Shown: piece by piece, positions 31,205 through 39,377 of the stretch
Position numbering within the stretch: position 1 is the first letter of the stretch
Layout of the letters: the number at the start of each line of letters is the position of its first letter
Origin: Marinobacterium sp. LSUCC0821
Lineage (GTDB): Bacteria > Pseudomonadota > Gammaproteobacteria > Pseudomonadales > Balneatricaceae
Length of the DNA: 64,000 nt
Assembly: GCF_012848475.1 (NCBI RefSeq)
Contig: NZ_CP051666.1
Span: forward strand, 1,015,501-1,079,500
Direction: 5' to 3'
The notes under the pieces: model-generated
The model's input: only the letters and a program-made list of their open reading frames with translations
Told to the model about the DNA's origin: nothing
Databases searched by the model: none
Translations under genes and position numbers: made by a program

Positions 31205-32791
31205 ATGAATACGGATTGGTGGAAAGGCGCGGTCATTTATCAGATTTATCCGCGCTCATATCAGGATTCAAATAACGACGGAATCGGTGATATCCCAGGT
31301 ATCACCTCACGTTTGGAACACATAGCAAACCTAGGTGCTGACGCCATTTGGTTATCACCTATTTTTACATCGCCCATGAAAGATATGGGTTATGACGTTT
31401 CAGATTACTGCGATATCGATCCGTCGTTTGGCACGTTGGCTGACTTCGACGCTATGATCGAAAAAGCTCACGCTCTCGGTTTGAAAGTCATGATAGATCA
31501 GGTGATTAGCCACTCATCAAACGAGCATCCGTTCTTTCAGCAGAGCCGAATGGACAAAACAAATGATAAGGCTGACTGGTATGTATGGGCAGATCCAAAC
31601 CCAGATGGCAGTGCTCCAAATAACTGGCAAGCAATCTTTGGTGGTATAGGCTGGAGTTGGGAACCACGTCGTCGCCAGTACTACCAGCACAACTTCTTGG
31701 CTGAACAGCCGGACTTCAACTTCCACAACCCTGAAGTGCAGCAGTACCATCTAGATAATATGCGCTTTTGGTTAGATCGAGGTGTTGACGGTTTCCGTCT
31801 AGATACTGTGAACTTCTACTTCCATGACAAGCTGCTTCGTAACGACCCAGCGAATCCAAAAACAGATCCAGAAAAAGGTGAGTGGAATCCATACCACTAC
31901 CTTTACCATATGTTCTCCAAAAACCAGCCAGAGAACCTGGTATTTCTGCAGAGGATGCGTGCCCTATTGGATGAGTACGATGATCGTACTTTGGTCGGTG
32001 AAGTGGGTGAAGCACACCACCCCATCGAGATTATGGGACAGTATACGACTGACAATCGCTTACACATGGCGTATTCGTTTGAGATGCTTAGCTATCAATT
32101 CACTCCTAAACACTTCCGCCATCAGGTTGAGGCTTTCTTTGAAGGAGCTCCTAACGGCTGGCCATGCTGGGCATTTTCGAACCACGACGTAGTACGTCAC
32201 GCTAGTCGCTGGTACAAAGAGGGCATGGATCGTAATGACCTTGCTAAGCTTGCAGGTGCGTTGCTGCTAACCCAACAAGGTTCGATCTGTATCTATCAAG
32301 GTGAAGAGATGGGGCAGCTTGAGACTAACCTTGAATACAGTGAACTTACCGATCCTCAAGGAATTCGTTTCTGGCCTGAAGATAAAGGCCGCGATGGTTG
32401 TCGAACACCAATGACTTGGAGCGCCAACGAGACCAACGGCGGTTTCGGCAATGTTAAACCTTGGCTTCCAGTTAAACAGCCTCAGCTAGAGCGTTCCGCA
32501 GATACTCAAGTGGGGGTCGATGGCTCTGTATTTGAAACCTATCGTGAGATTCTGAAGATTCGCGGCGAGTCGCAGGCGCTACGCACTGGAGCTACTGAGT
32601 ACATCACTTCAGACGAAGCTATCTTAGACTTCATTCGTGGCGGAGAGATTCAGTGTATTTTCAACCTCTCTGATAAAGCTCAAAGCTACACAGCGAAAAA
32701 CGGCACGGTGCTCATCAGCAACCAAGCTGAAGAGCATAATGGTCAATTTACGCTTAAAACTAATGGTTTTGTCCTGCTTCGACTGAACTAA
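31205..32791 (+). CDS. aglA: GH13 alpha-glucosidase (AglA-like)
   Basis: Cytoplasmic alpha-glucosidase, 528 residues, no signal peptide. GH13 regions: MIDQVISHSS, nucleophile Asp200 in GFRLD, acid/base Glu266 in LVGEVGE and transition-state Asp328 in SNHD; the subfamily motif is QPDFNFHN (168-175). The residue after the nucleophile is Thr201. In maltase/isomaltase studies Thr there goes with alpha-1,4 (maltose-type) and Val with alpha-1,6 specificity, so maltose, sucrose or similar is expected. It follows the transporter genes, as aglA does in rhizobia. Confidence 0.9.
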   Translation: MNTDWWKGAVIYQIYPRSYQDSNNDGIGDIPGITSRLEHIANLGADAIWLSPIFTSPMKDMGYDVSDYCDIDPSFGTLADFDAMIEKAHALGLKVMIDQVISHSSNEHPFFQQSRMDKTNDKADWYVWADPNPDGSAPNNWQAIFGGIGWSWEPRRRQYYQHNFLAEQPDFNFHNPEVQQYHLDNMRFWLDRGVDGFRLDTVNFYFHDKLLRNDPANPKTDPEKGEWNPYHYLYHMFSKNQPENLVFLQRMRALLDEYDDRTLVGEVGEAHHPIEIMGQYTTDNRLHMAYSFEMLSYQFTPKHFRHQVEAFFEGAPNGWPCWAFSNHDVVRHASRWYKEGMDRNDLAKLAGALLLTQQGSICIYQGEEMGQLETNLEYSELTDPQGIRFWPEDKGRDGCRTPMTWSANETNGGFGNVKPWLPVKQPQLERSADTQVGVDGSVFETYREILKIRGESQALRTGATEYITSDEAILDFIRGGEIQCIFNLSDKAQSYTAKNGTVLISNQAEEHNGQFTLKTNGFVLLRLN

Positions 32792-32871
32792 GAAGCATTA
32801 GGGTCTATTAGGTCTGACATTGAGCAATGTACTGGCCAATAGATCCTTTTTTATTTCTGCGGAGATACACA

Positions 32872-34548
32872 ATGAAATATAACGGATTTGAGCGTAAATG
32901 GTGGAAAGAACAAGTGGTCTACCAGATCTACCCTCGCTCATTTAAAGACTCCAACGGTGATGGCATTGGCGATATTCAGGGCATCATCTCGGAGCTTGAT
33001 TACCTTAAGGATTTGGGTGTCAATATTATCTGGCTCAGCCCCCATTTCGACTCACCCAATGACGATAACGGCTACGATATTCGCGACTACCGCAAAGTGA
33101 TGGATGAGTTCGGCACAATGGCAGACTTCGATGAGATGCTCGCTGGCATCAAAGAACGCGATATGAAGCTGATTATCGATCTTGTGGTTAACCACTCCAG
33201 TGATGAGCACGAGTGGTTCGAACAGAGCAAGTCCTCAAAAGATTCTCCCTACCGTAATTACTATATCTGGAAACCTGGAAAAGATGGCGCACCGCCCAAT
33301 AATTTTCCCGCCTTCTTTGGCGGCTCCGCTTGGGAGCAATCTGGCCAAGACGGCGAGTACTATCTGCACTACTTCGGTAAAAAGCAGCCGGATCTTAACT
33401 GGGAGAACCCCAAGCTGCGCAGTGAAATCTATGAACTGATGCGTTTCTGGCTAGACAAAGGGGTAGATGGCTTCCGTATGGACGTTATCCCGTTGATTTC
33501 AAAAGATCAAAACTACCCTGACCTAGATGCCGAGACCCTGCACCACCCAGAGACATTCTATGCATCCGGTCCTCGGCTGCACGAATTCCTGCACGAGATG
33601 AACAACGAGGTGATGTCACAGTACGACGCATTTTCGGTAGGCGAGTGTTTCGGTATCAATGCCGCGCGAGCACAGCGTCTAACTGACGAACGTAGGAGAG
33701 AACTTGATCTGGCCTTTATCTTTGATATCGCGCGAGTAGGTAGAGACAACTGGCGCCAGACTGGCTGGGCCCTACCCGATTGGAAAGGGCTCTTCTCCGT
33801 TCAGGCGGGAGCAGATCAGTTCCACTGGCCTACCATTTTTTTGACCAATCACGACAACCCTCGAGCTGTTAGTACCTTCGGGAACGCCTCAGCCGAATAT
33901 CGTGACCAGTCTGCTAAGTTGCTAGCGATGCTGCTGCTGACACAGAAAGGCACTCCCTTCATCTATCAAGGTGAAGAGATCGACATGACCAACTACAACT
34001 TCACTGACTTTAGCCAGTTTGATGATATTGAAGTGCGAGGCATGCTGCCTCAGGTAACCGAAAATGGAGTTCCGCAATCAGAGTATCTCTACCATCTAAA
34101 CCAGACGGGGCGTGACCATGCGCGCACGCCGATGCAGTGGAGTGATGCGCCAAACGCTGGATTCACCAGCGGTGAAAAGAGCTGGTTCTTAGTAAATCCA
34201 AATTTTAGCGACATCAATGTGAAGGCAAACCAGCAAGATCCGAACTCCGTACTGGCCTTCCATAAGCAGCTTCTATCGTATCGCAAAGAGAATCTAGATC
34301 TAATCTATGGCGACTACTACGATATCGATCCCGATCATGGCTCAGTATTTGCCTATTCCCGTTCGACCGAAACATGCACCCACCTTGTGGTTCTTAACAT
34401 GTCGAACGAGGCGATCGCCTTCGTGCTGCCAGAGCAGTTCGACGGATACGATTGCACTCTGTCGAACTACCCTAACAAGAGCAAAATCACTCAATCTACA
34501 GCTAATCTAAGACCATGGGAGGCTCGGCTTTACCGATTAGCCATGTAA
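32872..34548 (+). CDS. GH13 oligo-1,6-glucosidase-type enzyme
   Basis: Cytoplasmic GH13 enzyme, 558 residues. Nucleophile Asp204 is in GFRMDVIPLISK, acid/base Glu258 in FSVGECF, Asp328 in LTNHD, and QPDLNWENP at 172-180 is the oligo-1,6-glucosidase subfamily (GH13_31) mark. Val205 after the nucleophile predicts alpha-1,6 linkages such as isomaltose; the usual DVIN is DVIP here. The ATG at 32872 is chosen because GGAGA lies 7 nt upstream; an upstream in-frame start at 32827 has no binding site. Its 3' end overlaps the convergent GH1 gene by 12 nt. Confidence 0.87.
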   Translation: MKYNGFERKWWKEQVVYQIYPRSFKDSNGDGIGDIQGIISELDYLKDLGVNIIWLSPHFDSPNDDNGYDIRDYRKVMDEFGTMADFDEMLAGIKERDMKLIIDLVVNHSSDEHEWFEQSKSSKDSPYRNYYIWKPGKDGAPPNNFPAFFGGSAWEQSGQDGEYYLHYFGKKQPDLNWENPKLRSEIYELMRFWLDKGVDGFRMDVIPLISKDQNYPDLDAETLHHPETFYASGPRLHEFLHEMNNEVMSQYDAFSVGECFGINAARAQRLTDERRRELDLAFIFDIARVGRDNWRQTGWALPDWKGLFSVQAGADQFHWPTIFLTNHDNPRAVSTFGNASAEYRDQSAKLLAMLLLTQKGTPFIYQGEEIDMTNYNFTDFSQFDDIEVRGMLPQVTENGVPQSEYLYHLNQTGRDHARTPMQWSDAPNAGFTSGEKSWFLVNPNFSDINVKANQQDPNSVLAFHKQLLSYRKENLDLIYGDYYDIDPDHGSVFAYSRSTETCTHLVVLNMSNEAIAFVLPEQFDGYDCTLSNYPNKSKITQSTANLRPWEARLYRLAM

Positions 34549-35889
34549 TAAAAAATTCTTAAAGGCAAGAGCGCTCCCCTTGGGATAGCGCTCTTGTGTT
34601 TCATAATCAACGTAGACAATCCCAAACCGCTGTGAATAGCCAAACGCCCACTCAAAGTTGTCCATTAGTGACCAGGCGTAATAGCCTTTCACTGGAACCC
34701 CTGAGGATATTGCTCGATCAACAGCGCCTAAATGTGTTTGAAAATACCTTTGACGCTGCGCATCCTCGCATTTGCCACTTACAATAACGTCATCCGTAGC
34801 AGCGCCATTCTCGGTAATAAACCAAGTTGGCATAGGCCAGCTTGCTTGGAGCTCTTTAAGAAGCTGTTCTAAACCCTCTGGATATACTTCCCATCCAATA
34901 TGAGTTCGCTCAACATTTGGAATATTTACTTGTTCATACCCCCTAATATTATCAGCTTGCTCTATAACCGCTCTGGTGTAGTAGTTAACACCAACAAAGT
35001 CGATGGGCTGACTAATTAAATCGAGATCTTCTGGCTTAAAGAGATCGCTCATAGATAGGTTCGGCAGATCTAAACATTCTGGGGGTTTCTTGCCATTTAA
35101 AGGATCGAACCAAAAATCGTTCAATTCAGCCTGATGGATTTCAGCCGCTTTTTGATCACGTTCAGAGGATGTATGTGGAAATGACACTATTGGATTAATC
35201 ACAATACCAAGCTGAGCCGAGGGGTTAATCTCTCTCATTTTCTTGATCGCTTTGCCATGTGCCATCAAAAGTCCCTTACCTACAGCCATCGCTTCATAGC
35301 GATCTGTCTTACCAGGAGCGTGAATCCCTAGATCAAAACTCAAGAAGCTAGAGCACCATGGTTCATTATGTGTCGCCCAATACTTAACACGGTTTCCATA
35401 GCGTTCCATTACCAAAGCCGCATAATCGGAAAACAGATTTTGAACGTCAGAATTTGTCCAGCCACCGATCTGCTGAAGATGGTCTGGTAGATCCCAGTGA
35501 TAGAGAGTGAGCATCGGCTCAATGCCTCTCGCTAACATTCCATCGATCAACCTTTCATAGAACAACAAACCTAATTCATTAGGATTGCCATTGATATCTA
35601 CAACGCGTGGCCAAGCAATAGAAAATCGGTAAGAACTAAAACCAAGCGATTTGATGAGATCTAAATCCTCTTCGAAAAGGTGGTAGTGATCACAAGCAAC
35701 ACCACCCGTTGAACCATCTAAAATTCGCCCCTTCTCTTCACAAAACGCATCCCAAATCGAAGCCAAGCGACCATCAAGGGTAGCTGCACCTTCAATCTGA
35801 TAACTCGAAGTAGCAACTCCCCAGACAAAATCCTTGCTGCGCATTATTGATGTTTCGCTTATCAACTCATCAATTTTTATTTTATTCAT
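34537..35889 (-). CDS. GH1 beta-glucosidase
   Basis: Cytoplasmic GH1 glycosidase of 450 residues. The N-terminal signature is FVWGVATSSYQIEGA. The acid/base Glu176 is in ATHNEPW, the nucleophile Glu360 in ITENGAA, and the substrate-site SLMDNFEWAFGYSQRFGIVYVDY comes near the end. It probably hydrolyses cellobiose, laminaribiose or other beta-glucosides. The ATG at 35889 has a modest GGAT before it; Met16 at 35844 is also possible, since the domain begins just after it, but has no binding site. Divergent from the GH32 gene and convergent with the GH13 gene. Confidence 0.9.
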   Translation of the reverse strand: MNKIKIDELISETSIMRSKDFVWGVATSSYQIEGAATLDGRLASIWDAFCEEKGRILDGSTGGVACDHYHLFEEDLDLIKSLGFSSYRFSIAWPRVVDINGNPNELGLLFYERLIDGMLARGIEPMLTLYHWDLPDHLQQIGGWTNSDVQNLFSDYAALVMERYGNRVKYWATHNEPWCSSFLSFDLGIHAPGKTDRYEAMAVGKGLLMAHGKAIKKMREINPSAQLGIVINPIVSFPHTSSERDQKAAEIHQAELNDFWFDPLNGKKPPECLDLPNLSMSDLFKPEDLDLISQPIDFVGVNYYTRAVIEQADNIRGYEQVNIPNVERTHIGWEVYPEGLEQLLKELQASWPMPTWFITENGAATDDVIVSGKCEDAQRQRYFQTHLGAVDRAISSGVPVKGYYAWSLMDNFEWAFGYSQRFGIVYVDYETQERYPKGSALAFKNFLLHG

Positions 35890-35960
35890 TGTTTATCCAT
35901 ACCCTAGATCTCATTGATGTCACAAGACTACCCTGCCCTCTAAAAACTTACAGGCACTTT

Positions 35961-35982
35961 TCGCACACGCGGTAAATTTAAG
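35961..35982 (+). promoter_or_regulatory. conserved upstream element, GH32/GH1 copy
   Basis: TCGCACACGC followed by GGTAAATTTAAG, nearly identical to the element at 26192. It is in the divergent GH1-GH32 region, so it could serve either gene. Confidence 0.5.
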
Positions 35983-36035
35983 AGGAAGTTAAGTGCATTT
36001 ACGATACTTACAGAGCAACAGATTTGATACGATTT

Positions 36036-36049
36036 CTAAAACGTTTAAG
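36036..36049. promoter_or_regulatory. LacI-type operator before the GH32 gene
   Basis: CTAAAACGTTTAAG, palindromic except for one pair, with the core AAACGTTT. It differs by one base from the sites at 26277 and 37649 and lies 40 nt before the GH32 start. Confidence 0.75.
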
Positions 36050-36089
36050 AAAACGTAAAAACCATCATTACCTGATAATTTCTACCTTA

Positions 36090-37460
36090 ATGTCTAAGCC
36101 AATCCACGCATCTGATCTACAGCATTTCCAAGCCCCAAAAGGCTGGATAAACGATCCTAATGGATTGGTCTATTGCAATGAAACCTATCACCTCTTCTAC
36201 CAGCATCATCCTGATGGGATGACCTGGGGGCCGATGCATTGGGGGCATGCTACTTCAAAAGATCTAGAAACCTGGTCTCATAAACCGATCACTCTAGTTC
36301 CAGACGAGCTTGGCGCATGCTTTTCTGGTAGTGCGGTTGTTGATTGGAAAGATAGTTCAGGCCTATTTAAAGGCAAATCAGGCCTAGTTGCTTTCTATAC
36401 TGTGCATCGCGAGTTAGATGGTTTTGATCGCGGTTACATTCAGGATCAGTGCATTGCATATTCAAGTGATGGTGGTGAGAGCTGGACTAAATACGAAAAT
36501 AACCCGGTTCTTCTTAATCCAGGATTTTCTGATTTTCGCGATCCTAAGGTCTTTTGGCATGAAGAGAGTCAGCACTGGATTATGTGTTTGGCAACACGTC
36601 AAAGCATTAGTTTTTATAGATCTAAAAACCTGACCAAATGGCAATTTTGTTCTGAGTTTGGTGAGGGGCAAGGTGCACATGAGTGGCACCCGTGGGAGTG
36701 CCCTGACCTATTTAAACTAACTTCCGAATCAGGTGAATCTGCTTGGGTACTCATTGTTGGCATCGGCATGAGCCCAGATGTTCATTTTGGCTCATACACA
36801 CAATATTTTGTGGGTAGTTTTGATGGTAAAACTTTCACTAATGCGAATAACCCCGAGACAATTCTCTATCTAGATGAGGGGCGTGATTACTACGCTACTC
36901 AAAGCTGGTCCGACGCCCCCAATGGTGCGCGACTTGGCATCTCTTGGATGAATAACTGGCGATATGCAAACGAGATACCTGCCGTGATTCGTCGCGGTCA
37001 GATGGGGATCCCACGCTCATTTAAACTGGTTAGTTGTGATGAGGGATTACGAGTTGCGCAAAGTTTCGCACCTGAGATTGCTTTGGATCGTCTACTTGAA
37101 GAGGAACTTAATGATCAGGAGTTTCTGACTCTAGATACTGCAACAAATGAGCACGGTAAAGCGACCATCAATTTTGCAGTGCACAGTGTTGTTGAGCTTC
37201 GTTTTGCTAGTGCGACCGATCAGATCAATATCGCACGTACCGAGACCGGTTTTACTATTCAGATGGTTCGTATCAGTGATTCAAGTGACTTGCTGTTTAA
37301 AGAGAACTTCTCTCACGACTACACACGTTCGTTTGCTTACTCCTCTTCTGAAATAACCATTGAGTGGTTGGTGACTCCTTTTGGTGTGGAGCTTCTATTG
37401 GCTGATGGGTTGGTGAGTGTAACGCAGCTGTTTGAGACTGCTGGACTCTCTGCCGACTGA
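36090..37460 (+). CDS. GH32 beta-fructofuranosidase (sucrose hydrolase)
   Basis: Cytoplasmic invertase-type enzyme, 456 residues, no signal peptide. The nucleophile Asp22 is in WINDPNG, the stabiliser Asp151 in FRDPK, and the acid/base Glu203 in WECPDLF. It has a five-blade propeller followed by a short beta-sandwich end. The open frame reaches back to 36024, but that would translate the operator at 36036, so the ATG at 36090 is preferred despite a weak binding site. It probably splits imported sucrose or short fructans. The TGA stop lies inside a dispersed repeat (from 37457), so the C-terminus may have been reshaped. Confidence 0.9.
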   Translation: MSKPIHASDLQHFQAPKGWINDPNGLVYCNETYHLFYQHHPDGMTWGPMHWGHATSKDLETWSHKPITLVPDELGACFSGSAVVDWKDSSGLFKGKSGLVAFYTVHRELDGFDRGYIQDQCIAYSSDGGESWTKYENNPVLLNPGFSDFRDPKVFWHEESQHWIMCLATRQSISFYRSKNLTKWQFCSEFGEGQGAHEWHPWECPDLFKLTSESGESAWVLIVGIGMSPDVHFGSYTQYFVGSFDGKTFTNANNPETILYLDEGRDYYATQSWSDAPNGARLGISWMNNWRYANEIPAVIRRGQMGIPRSFKLVSCDEGLRVAQSFAPEIALDRLLEEELNDQEFLTLDTATNEHGKATINFAVHSVVELRFASATDQINIARTETGFTIQMVRISDSSDLLFKENFSHDYTRSFAYSSSEITIEWLVTPFGVELLLADGLVSVTQLFETAGLSAD

Positions 37461-37560
37461 AAAAGCGGATGACAGGCTGAAGGCCTGTCACCTGCATACT
37501 GAACCAACTACGAAGCTGCCGTGACTGGCTTCAGCCTGTCAACGGCTCTACCAGCGTCTT
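37457..37560. repeat. modular hairpin repeat, copy 2
   Basis: Begins CTGAAAAAGCGGATGACAGG, then hairpin GACAGGCT/AGGCCTGTC, a spacer ACTGAACCAACTACGAAGC, a second hairpin around TGGCTTCAGCC, and ends AGCGTCTTCCAGA. The same order is found at 43012-43125. Spacer and end also match the 3308-3752 array, which carries a different hairpin core. Confidence 0.85.
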
Positions 37561-37596
37561 CCAGACACAGATCCGTTCGCACCCGCGTAACGTTTC

Positions 37597-37643
37597 AGCA
37601 AATTTAAGCTCGAAAAACCGTTGCCTCTCCCCTTAAATTTGCT
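37597..37643. repeat. 12-bp inverted repeat with AAATTTAAG core
   Basis: AGCAAATTTAAG at 37597-37608 and its exact complement CTTAAATTTGCT at 37632-37643, 23 nt apart, just upstream of the operator at 37649. One arm belongs to the conserved upstream element shared with 26192 and 35961. Confidence 0.7.
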
Positions 37644-37648
37644 AGCAT

Positions 37649-37662
37649 CTAAATCGTTTAAG
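37649..37662. promoter_or_regulatory. LacI-type operator before the third GH13 gene
   Basis: CTAAATCGTTTAAG, identical to the site before aglE (26277). It lies 24 nt before the GH13 start, where a bound repressor would block the promoter or early elongation. Confidence 0.75.
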
Positions 37663-37686
37663 TAATTTCTTATTAGGAGCACAGGG

Positions 37687-39306
37687 ATGGCCAGTTCAAA
37701 CCCTTGGTGGAAAGGCGGAATCATCTATCAAATTTACCCACGCAGCTACATGGATAGTCGCGGGGACGGCATTGGCGATCTTAAAGGCATCACCATGAAG
37801 CTTGAGTATGTCGCTTCGTTAGGCGTTGATGCTATCTGGCTCTCACCTTTCTTCAAATCACCGATGAAAGACTTTGGTTACGACGTAAGCGACTACCGCG
37901 ATACCGATCCAATGTTCGGAACCATCGACGATTTCAAAGCTCTGGTTGCTGAAGCTCATCGCCTCAACATAAAGGTGATGATCGACCAGGTTATTAGCCA
38001 CAGCTCTGATCAACATGAGTGGTTCCAGGAGAGTCGTTCATCACGTACCAACGCAAAAGCGGACTGGTATGTGTGGGCAGATCCTAAAGAGGATGGCACA
38101 CCTCCAAACAACTGGCTATCTATCTTCGGTGGCTCAGCATGGCAGTGGGATACTCGTCGTCAGCAGTACTATCTGCACAACTTCCTTGTAAGCCAGCCAG
38201 ATCTGAACTTCCATAACCCTGAGGTGCGCAAAGCCAATCTTGATAACATGCGTTTCTGGTTGGATCTTGGAGTAGATGGTTTCCGCTTGGATACGGTTAA
38301 CCTCTACTACCACGATGCTGAACTTCGTGATAACCCACCTTGGCCTGCAGATCAGCTTCCAACAGGGGGCATTCCTCGCAGCAACCCATTCTCGCGCCAG
38401 CGTCACATCTATAACTTGAGCCGACCAGAAAACCTCGCATTCCTGCAAGATATGCGCAAACTAATGGATGAATACCCTGAAACAACCTTGGTAGGTGAGA
38501 TTGGAGTGGACCCATACAGTGCACTTGAGCGTGTAGCAGAGTACACCAGTGGCGGTGACAAACTTCACATGGCTTACACCTTTGACCTGCTAGAAGAGCA
38601 ACACGATACGGAATACATCCGCACAGTATTACGAAACTTCCGCGCAGGCGCAGGCGATGCTTGGCCATGCTGGGCAATCTCTAACCACGACGTACAGCGC
38701 AGTGCTACTCGTTGGGGTCGTGATGAGGATCCAACGCGCTTCCCACAGGTATCACTAGCAATGCTAATGAGCCTTCGCGGCAGTGTATGCCTCTACCAGG
38801 GTGAAGAGCTTGGCCTACCTCAAGCCGATGTACCGTTTGAGAAACTTCAGGACCCCTATGGCATTGAGTTCTGGCCTGAATACAAGGGCCGTGATGGCTG
38901 TCGTACCCCGATGCCATGGACAGACAGTGACCACGGCGGTTTTGCTCTAGTAGAGCCTTGGCTTCCAGTCGATGCAAACCACCTACCCCTTTCAGTCTCA
39001 GAGCAGGACCAAGAGGCTAACTCTGTTCTAAACGCTGTTCGGACATTTATCCATTGGCGTCAGAAACAGAGTGCACTGATCGATGGCGAGATGGAGCTTG
39101 TTGAAAATACGGGCGATGCTCTTATTTTCAAACGATGCAATCAGGAGCAGAAGCTATTAGTCGCTATCAATATGACGGGGAACGATATCTTCCTGCCTTG
39201 GAGCGAAGAGGTGAAATCGGTGCATACTGAGCACGGATTCACTGGACGTTTCATTGATGGCGAGATTCAACTGCCAGCTTACCAAGCGCTGTTTGCAGAG
39301 ATCTAA
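37687..39306 (+). CDS. GH13 alpha-glucosidase, second AglA-like enzyme
   Basis: Cytoplasmic enzyme of 539 residues, similar in layout to the GH13 enzyme at 31205. Nucleophile Asp202 is in GFRLDTVN, acid/base Glu271 in LVGEIG, Asp335 in SNHD, and QPDLNFHN at 170-177. Thr203 after the nucleophile again predicts alpha-1,4 or sucrose-type substrates. It carries the insert DNPPWPADQLPTGG (about 215-228) absent from the 32872 enzyme. GGAGC precedes the ATG by 7 nt. It has its own operator and is followed by the LacI gene. Confidence 0.9.
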   Translation: MASSNPWWKGGIIYQIYPRSYMDSRGDGIGDLKGITMKLEYVASLGVDAIWLSPFFKSPMKDFGYDVSDYRDTDPMFGTIDDFKALVAEAHRLNIKVMIDQVISHSSDQHEWFQESRSSRTNAKADWYVWADPKEDGTPPNNWLSIFGGSAWQWDTRRQQYYLHNFLVSQPDLNFHNPEVRKANLDNMRFWLDLGVDGFRLDTVNLYYHDAELRDNPPWPADQLPTGGIPRSNPFSRQRHIYNLSRPENLAFLQDMRKLMDEYPETTLVGEIGVDPYSALERVAEYTSGGDKLHMAYTFDLLEEQHDTEYIRTVLRNFRAGAGDAWPCWAISNHDVQRSATRWGRDEDPTRFPQVSLAMLMSLRGSVCLYQGEELGLPQADVPFEKLQDPYGIEFWPEYKGRDGCRTPMPWTDSDHGGFALVEPWLPVDANHLPLSVSEQDQEANSVLNAVRTFIHWRQKQSALIDGEMELVENTGDALIFKRCNQEQKLLVAINMTGNDIFLPWSEEVKSVHTEHGFTGRFIDGEIQLPAYQALFAEI

Positions 39307-39311
39307 CAAAC

Positions 39312-39362
39312 GGGGTCAGAGTCGTCTTATTAGACAACTCTTAATTTGATTACTCAGACCCC
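39312..39362. repeat. GGGGTCAGAGT palindrome E (degenerate)
   Basis: Left arm GGGGTCAGAGTCGTCT with an inner hairpin to AGACAACTC, then a right arm ACTCAGACCCC displaced by about 11 nt. It appears to be a decayed or rearranged member of the family and lies 15 nt before the lacI-type gene. Confidence 0.75.
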
Positions 39363-39377
39363 AGTGTAGGAAACGCT

